From: Bacteroidia bacterium
GTDB lineage: Bacteria > Bacteroidota > Bacteroidia > SpSt-205
DNA length: 19,278 nucleotides
Direction: 5' to 3'
Assembly (NCBI GenBank): GCA_025060275.1
Contig: JANXCJ010000016.1
Coordinates: forward strand, 1-19,278
Positions 15,340 through 19,278 of the stretch are shown piece by piece. Every line of letters starts with the position of its first letter. Position 1 is the stretch's first letter. The notes under the pieces were generated by a model, which was not told where the DNA came from, searched no databases, and saw nothing but the letters and a program-made list of their open reading frames with translations. Both the position numbers and the translations under genes were made by a program.

Positions 15340-16200
15340 GTGGGCTTACGCTGCCTCTTAGTAATCACAGGAGTTCTTCTGTGGGGACAGGATAAGCCCG
15401 CCTACCTCTTTTACACCCCTAAGGGCAAGCAGCTCTCCTACAAGCAGGTTCTCCAGAAATTGAAAACAGCTGATGTAGTTCTCTTTGGAGAGATACACAA
15501 TAATCCTATCGCGCACTGGCTCCAATATGAGCTCCTGAAAGACCTACACATTCATAGGCCACAAGAGCTTCTTTTAGGGATGGAAATGTTAGAGACGGAC
15601 CAACAGCAGGTGATTACGCGCTACCTTAGGGGAGAGATAGCCTCATTAGAGGACCTCTCCAAGGAAACTAAGCTCTGGCCTAACTTTCGCACAGATTATG
15701 CGCCTCTTATAGAATATGCCCGTACTCACAATATCCCCGTATACGCTACGAATGCACCCCGCCACATAGTTCGGCAGGTGAGTCAAAAAGGCTTAGTTGC
15801 TATGCAAGAATGGACGCCTGAAATGATTTCATACATCGCTCCGCTTCCCATCGCCCGCTTAGACTCCTTACGAAGCTATCAGCAACTCTACGAGATAGCA
15901 CAACAGCATGGTATGGATCCAAATTCCTTTCGCTTAGCTCAGATGCTAAAAGACGCTACAATGGCCCACCGTATAGCTCAGGCTTGGAGGCAGGGCTTCA
16001 TCTTCTTTCATATCAATGGGCGCTATCATAGCGATTATCATGAGGGTATTGCAGCCTACCTCCGCCTGTACAATCCTAAGCTAAACGTAGTAGTTATAAC
16101 TACGGAGGAGTTCCCAGAGCCTGAAGCCTATAAGCCCCAAGCCCCTCCCTTAGCGGACATTATACTTGTAGTGCCCCAAAGTATGACAAAAACCCACTGA
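15340..16200 (+). CDS. ChaN/Tiki-fold family protein (putative haem-binding), exported
   Basis: 286 residues starting at GTG, with a signal peptide ending LLWG before Gln17. Family hallmarks: VVLFGEIHNNPIAHW (47-60) with Glu51 and His53, GMEMLE (80-85), TDYAPLIEYARTHNIPVYATN (118-138), and the C-terminal HINGRYHSDYHEGIAAYL (224-241) with His224, His230 and His234. The family includes the iron-regulated lipoprotein ChaN, reported to bind haem between subunits, and the animal Tiki metalloproteases, which share the GxxH...H layout; a metal- or haem-dependent role is an inference. There is no lipobox cysteine here, so it would be soluble in the periplasm or exported, unlike lipoprotein ChaN. It sits 10 bases after the 919-residue gene and 3 bases before the oxidase gene. 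Confidence 0.8.
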   Translation: MGLRCLLVITGVLLWGQDKPAYLFYTPKGKQLSYKQVLQKLKTADVVLFGEIHNNPIAHWLQYELLKDLHIHRPQELLLGMEMLETDQQQVITRYLRGEIASLEDLSKETKLWPNFRTDYAPLIEYARTHNIPVYATNAPRHIVRQVSQKGLVAMQEWTPEMISYIAPLPIARLDSLRSYQQLYEIAQQHGMDPNSFRLAQMLKDATMAHRIAQAWRQGFIFFHINGRYHSDYHEGIAAYLRLYNPKLNVVVITTEEFPEPEAYKPQAPPLADIILVVPQSMTKTH

Positions 16201-16203
16201 GCC

Positions 16204-17424
16204 ATGATATATGACGTGGCAATAGTTGGAGCAGGTATTGTAGGTGCTGCAGTGGCTTATAGGCTTCGTCAGGCATGGCCTGAAGTACGACTGGCAGTGC
16301 TGGAAAAAGAGCCACAACCTGCCACCCATCAAACAGGCCGTAATTCAGGGGTCATTCACTCTGGAATCTACTATAAGCCGGGCTCCCTCAAAGCCATTTT
16401 ATGCGCAAAAGGCAGAGAACAGCTCTATGCCTTTGCTAATGCCGAAGGAATACCTCATGAACGCTGTGGCAAACTCATCGTAGCAGTGAACGAATCAGAA
16501 CTCCCTCGCTTGGAAGCCCTATACGAACGAGGACTGCAGAATCAAATTCCGGGTATTCAAAAATTGAAAGCAGCAGATATACCCCTCTACGAGCCAGAGT
16601 GCCGAGGTGAAGGAGCCATTTACGTCCCTGTTACGGGAATTATTGATTACAGGGCAACTACGGAGCGGCTACTCTCTCTTAGTAGAGCAGATACTTTTTA
16701 TGACTCCTGCGTCAAATCTTTAGAATTCAAAGAGGGTAGATATCTCATTTATACACCTCGTGAGAAAGTAGAAGCGGCATACCTGATTGGATGTGCAGGG
16801 CTACAAGCAGACCGTCTCGCTCGTTTAGACCATCTTAGGCCTCCGCTTCGTATCGTTCCTTTTCGCGGGGACTATTATGAGTTATCTCCAGCGTCTCGGT
16901 GGAAGGTTCGCAACCTAATCTATCCCTTGCCACACCCTACCTATCCTGTGTTAGGAGTTCACCTGACCCGGATGATAGATGGGAGCGTGGAGGCAGGACC
17001 TAACGCGGTTTTTGCCTGGGCGAGGGAGATTTACCACCGAGCGGGCTTTTCTTTACAGGATACTTGGGATGCGCTTACCTTCCGAGGTACATGGCGTTTC
17101 TTCTATAAGCATTGGCGAGAGGGATTAGCAGAGTACCAGAGGGCTTTCTCTAAGCATCTTTTCTGGGAGAGTGTGCGCCGACTTGTACCCTCTATAAGAA
17201 AAGAAGAGCTACACCCTGCACGGGTAGGGATTCGGGCTCTGGCTCTCACACCTGATGGCTCTTTCTGGGATGACTTCTACTTTGTTTCCACGGAACGTAG
17301 TCTGCATGTTTTGAATGCTCCCTCTCCAGCAGCAACCGCTGCCCTTGCCCTAGCAGAAGAAATCCTCAAGAAAGCCTTTGCTACATGGCGCTTTTCCTCT
17401 CCAGTCCCTATTACTGGACTCTGA
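16204..17424 (+). CDS. lhgO: L-2-hydroxyglutarate oxidase-like FAD-dependent oxidoreductase
   Basis: 406 residues of the DAO (FAD-dependent amino/hydroxy-acid oxidase) family. The Rossmann FAD motif is at the very N-terminus: VGAGIVGAAVAYRL with Gly9, Gly11 and Gly14, and Glu34 ends strand 2. The following TGRNSGVIHSGIYYKPGSLKA (44-64) is the signature of the LhgO/L2HGDH subgroup. Later features are RCGKLIVA, a second dinucleotide-contact segment IGCAGLQADRLA, and LNAPSPAATAALALAE near the C-terminus. The family oxidises L-2-hydroxyglutarate, a side product of dehydrogenases, to 2-oxoglutarate and passes electrons to the quinone pool. Assignment to the subfamily is by motif; related FAD enzymes cannot be fully excluded. 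Starts 3 bases after the ChaN-like gene; its last 40 bases overlap the next gene. Confidence 0.87.
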   Translation: MIYDVAIVGAGIVGAAVAYRLRQAWPEVRLAVLEKEPQPATHQTGRNSGVIHSGIYYKPGSLKAILCAKGREQLYAFANAEGIPHERCGKLIVAVNESELPRLEALYERGLQNQIPGIQKLKAADIPLYEPECRGEGAIYVPVTGIIDYRATTERLLSLSRADTFYDSCVKSLEFKEGRYLIYTPREKVEAAYLIGCAGLQADRLARLDHLRPPLRIVPFRGDYYELSPASRWKVRNLIYPLPHPTYPVLGVHLTRMIDGSVEAGPNAVFAWAREIYHRAGFSLQDTWDALTFRGTWRFFYKHWREGLAEYQRAFSKHLFWESVRRLVPSIRKEELHPARVGIRALALTPDGSFWDDFYFVSTERSLHVLNAPSPAATAALALAEEILKKAFATWRFSSPVPITGL

Positions 17425-17828
17425 ATCCCCCTCTCACCCCTCTTTGGAAGGGACAAGAAGGAAAGGGAGTGATTTTTATCTCTCCTGAAGACACAGCGGA
17501 AGCCTCTTTGGAGCTTCTAAAAAAAGTATTACAATCTATCAAGCTTTGGCCAGGGGAGATGTCCGTATGGGTAGCACAAGCACCTCTCTCTCCTGCAAGG
17601 GTTCAGATTTTTTCAGAGAAAGTGCTCTGGGTGATGGGGAAGCTTTTGCCTTCTCTAAAAATCGGGGTCTATGAATTTCCTTCCCTTACCCTTGTAAAAA
17701 CAGTACCAGCGGGATATCCTCCTCATCCGCTCTTATGGGTTCTACCTTCTCTCACGGAAATGCTCCAAGATGAGAAAAAGAAAAGACTTACTTGGCAGTG
17801 GATTCGTCCATTGGCTATGCACTCGTAG
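17385..17828 (+). CDS. Small unrecognised protein between lhgO and tgt
   Basis: 147 residues, frame-shifted relative to both neighbours and overlapping lhgO by 40 bases and tgt by about 31-37. Soluble, no signal peptide. Visible features: a predicted strand GVIFISPEDT (28-37), helix SLELLKKVLQSIKL (41-54), strands MSVWVAQ and LKIGVYEF, and a C-terminal helix PSLTEMLQDEKKKRLTWQWI (121-140). The layout (strand, helix LLxKIL, strand, then PSLxELLxDxxLKxxLWxxLKPL) reminds me of a short Bacteroidota family found in similar positions that resembles DNA polymerase III psi or uracil-DNA-glycosylase-fold proteins, but I cannot confirm that. It is likely real because it fills a gap otherwise without coding, has protein-like composition and is translationally linked to both neighbours. 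Confidence 0.65.
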   Translation: MALFLSSPYYWTLNPPLTPLWKGQEGKGVIFISPEDTAEASLELLKKVLQSIKLWPGEMSVWVAQAPLSPARVQIFSEKVLWVMGKLLPSLKIGVYEFPSLTLVKTVPAGYPPHPLLWVLPSLTEMLQDEKKKRLTWQWIRPLAMHS

Positions 17829-18919
17829 CCTCCACAGGTGCTGCCCGAGCGGGCATCCTTAGGACCGCATGGGGGGAAATAGAGACGCCTACATTTATGC
17901 CCGTGGCCACTCATGGGTCTATAAAAGCTTTCCCACACCATCTTCTGCAGAATGTATTTCTGATTCTTGCGAACGCATACCACTTATATCTGCGCCCCGG
18001 TGTGATTACGCTAGAGGAGGCTGGAGGACTTCACGCCTTCATGGGATGGAAAGGAGCTATTCTTACAGACAGTGGAGGATATCAAATCTTCAGCTTAGCT
18101 AAGCAGCGGCGCCTTTCAGAAGAAGGAGTGCTATTCAAGTCTCACATAGATGGCTCTTCGCACCTTCTTACACCTGAGGATATGGTGGATATTCAACGCA
18201 AAATTGGCTCAGACATCCAGATGGTTCTAGACGTATGCCCCCCCTATCCTTGCTCAATAAAAGAGATGGAGGAAGCGCTTTCCCTGACACACCTATGGGC
18301 AGTGCGTGCGCGTAAAGCCTTTCTCCAAAACCCTACCGCCTATGGACGTCCTGTGCAACAGTTCGGAATTATACAAGGAGGAGTAGATGCAGAGCTGAGA
18401 AAAGCCTGCTGGAACTCTCTCAAGGATTTAGATTTTGAGGGATGGGCAGTGGGAGGACTTGCGGTAGGGGAGCCTTTTGAGCTGCGTCGCCCTATCCTTC
18501 ATCTCATGGGAGCTCTCCTTCCCCCAGAAAAACCGAGATATGTAATGGGATTAGGTACCCCCATAGATATCCTTGAAGCAATTGCAGCAGGCATGGATAT
18601 GATGGACTGCGTTCTACCTACCCGAAACGCCCGTCATGGACTCTTGTATAGCTGGGAGGGTATCCGAAACATAAAAAATAGTATTTACTGGAACGATTTT
18701 ACTCCTATACCTCCCTGGGGCTATACCCGTGCTTACCTCCACCACCTCTTTAGAGTAGAGGACCCCCTTGCTCTTACCTTAGCTACAAGCATCAATTTGG
18801 CTTTTTTTATGGAGTTAGTTCAGGAAGCGCGCAAGAGAATTATAGATGGAACATTCTATGCGTGGATGAGAGATACAACTCCTCTGCTTATGCAGAAGCA
18901 TAGGCAAAGCAATCCATAG
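17798..18919 (+). CDS. tgt: tRNA-guanine transglycosylase (queuine tRNA-ribosyltransferase)
   Basis: 373 residues from GTG 17798; TTG 17792 is two codons earlier and also possible. The enzyme swaps guanine 34 for a 7-deazaguanine in tRNAs with GUN anticodons. Motifs (GTG numbering): ETPTFMPVATHGSIKAF (29-45), TDSGGYQ with general acid/base Asp91, LDVCP with Asp145, FGIIQGG (189-195), GGLAVGEP, GLGTPIDILEA and DCVLPTRNARHG with nucleophile Asp270 and tRNA-contacting Arg276 and Arg279. The usual zinc site (CxCxxC then His) is missing: the segment reads DFTPIPPWGYTRAYLHHLF and later ATSINLAFF, with Ile332 where the His is expected. Bacteroidota Tgt proteins, as I recall, often lack the cysteines; here the loop is also shorter. 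All catalytic residues remain, so the enzyme is probably active. Confidence 0.93.
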   Translation: MDSSIGYALVASTGAARAGILRTAWGEIETPTFMPVATHGSIKAFPHHLLQNVFLILANAYHLYLRPGVITLEEAGGLHAFMGWKGAILTDSGGYQIFSLAKQRRLSEEGVLFKSHIDGSSHLLTPEDMVDIQRKIGSDIQMVLDVCPPYPCSIKEMEEALSLTHLWAVRARKAFLQNPTAYGRPVQQFGIIQGGVDAELRKACWNSLKDLDFEGWAVGGLAVGEPFELRRPILHLMGALLPPEKPRYVMGLGTPIDILEAIAAGMDMMDCVLPTRNARHGLLYSWEGIRNIKNSIYWNDFTPIPPWGYTRAYLHHLFRVEDPLALTLATSINLAFFMELVQEARKRIIDGTFYAWMRDTTPLLMQKHRQSNP

Positions 18920-18931
18920 TTACACCTTGCA

Positions 18932-18939
18932 TAACTTTG
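18932..18939 (+). promoter_or_regulatory. Bacteroidota-type -7 box (TAACTTTG) for the thioredoxin-like gene
   Basis: TAACTTTG is a perfect TAnnTTTG match in the 24-base gap after tgt, followed by CTTC and ATG 18944. Spacing to the start codon is four bases, as for nuoJ and sppA. No evident -33 TTTG; CCTTGC at 18925-18930 is too close. Confidence 0.5.
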
Positions 18940-18943
18940 CTTC

Positions 18944-19278
18944 ATGAGGTCTCATAAGAGTATATTATTTCTAATAGTAGCAGGGGCATTTGCCCAGTCT
19001 GGCTATGAGAAAGATATTCAAAAAGCCTTTGAAAAAGCTCGCAAGACCAAGAAGCCTTTATGGGTGATGGTCTCTGCCACCTGGTGTGGGCCCTGCAAGG
19101 TCGTGGAAAAAGTAGTCCTCCCTAATGCCCGCTTTCAGGCAGCTGTAAACAAGGACTTTGTGCCTCTCAAAATTTATGCTGCCAGTGATGAACAAAGTAC
19201 ACCGGGCGCTGACTCTCTGGCAAAAAGATATAACGTCAACGCCTTTCCTACGTTCCTCTTTATAGAACCCACGGGAGA
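18944..19278 (+). CDS. Exported thioredoxin-fold protein, 3'-partial
   Basis: The first 111 codons are present and the gene runs off the right edge. A signal peptide (MRSHKSILFLIVAGAFA, then Gln18) is followed by a thioredoxin fold. The segment AFEKARKTKKPLWVMVSATWCGPCK carries the redox pair Cys48-Gly-Pro-Cys51. The tail YNVNAFPTFLFIEPTG contains the cis-proline loop and central strand. The start of the fold (helix FEKARKTKKPL before WVMVSATWCGPC) is the Thioredoxin_7/DsbD-C-terminal style rather than classical TrxA. It would act in the periplasm, reducing disulphides or serving an envelope thiol pathway; the missing C-terminus may contain additional domains such as tetratricopeptide repeats, so the exact family is open. 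Confidence 0.85.
   Translation, partial: MRSHKSILFLIVAGAFAQSGYEKDIQKAFEKARKTKKPLWVMVSATWCGPCKVVEKVVLPNARFQAAVNKDFVPLKIYAASDEQSTPGADSLAKRYNVNAFPTFLFIEPTG

Noticed and set aside
1..19278. CRISPR array, insertion sequence, toxin-antitoxin or prophage
   Set aside because: No direct-repeat array, terminal inverted repeats, transposase motifs or phage genes were seen; gene content is housekeeping and uniform in style.

Overview
The window looks like a chromosomal segment of a member of the Bacteroidota. Evidence for this: a type IX secretion sortase (PorU, gingipain-type protease); several upstream boxes of the form TAnnTTTG, the Bacteroidota -7 promoter element; no usable Shine-Dalgarno sequences; and four of four exported proteins with Gln immediately after the predicted signal peptidase cut (the Bacteroidetes 'Q-rule'). 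Genes are packed tightly, with gaps of 0-30 bases and several overlaps. I see no mobile elements, CRISPR arrays, phage genes or long intergenic stretches. No gap between genes exceeds about 40 bases.

Layout. Positions 1-3387 (minus strand) hold most of porU, whose C-terminus lies off the left edge. Directly upstream of it on the same strand is tRNA-Lys(CTT) at 3408-3479. Everything to the right is on the plus strand, diverging from the tRNA. First come three membrane-arm subunits of respiratory Complex I (nuoJ, nuoK, nuoL; 3517-6244) with overlapping ends. They are followed by an exported S9 prolyl-oligopeptidase-type peptidase with an extra C-terminal domain (6258-8906) and glutamine-dependent NAD+ synthetase (8935-10809). 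Next is a run starting with signal peptide peptidase SppA (10819-12555). It continues with a large unrecognised protein of helical repeats plus beta-propeller (12570-15329), a ChaN/Tiki-fold protein (15340-16200), an L-2-hydroxyglutarate oxidase-like flavoprotein (16204-17424), a small unrecognised protein (17385-17828) and tRNA-guanine transglycosylase (about 17798-18919). An exported thioredoxin-like protein starts at 18944 and runs off the right edge.

The genes are mostly housekeeping or envelope functions: protein export and maturation (PorU, SppA, S9 peptidase, thioredoxin), respiration and NAD supply (NuoJKL, NadE, LhgO), and tRNA modification (Tgt). I see no new defence or mobile system. 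The most informative non-gene signal is regulatory. Perfect TAnnTTTG boxes end exactly four bases before the ATG of nuoJ, sppA and the thioredoxin gene, and exactly four bases before the mature 5' end of the tRNA. This suggests leaderless transcripts. Other points worth a second look are the 919-residue repeat/propeller protein, the peptidase with the fused C-terminal domain, the isolated nuoJKL block, and a Tgt lacking all four classical zinc ligands.
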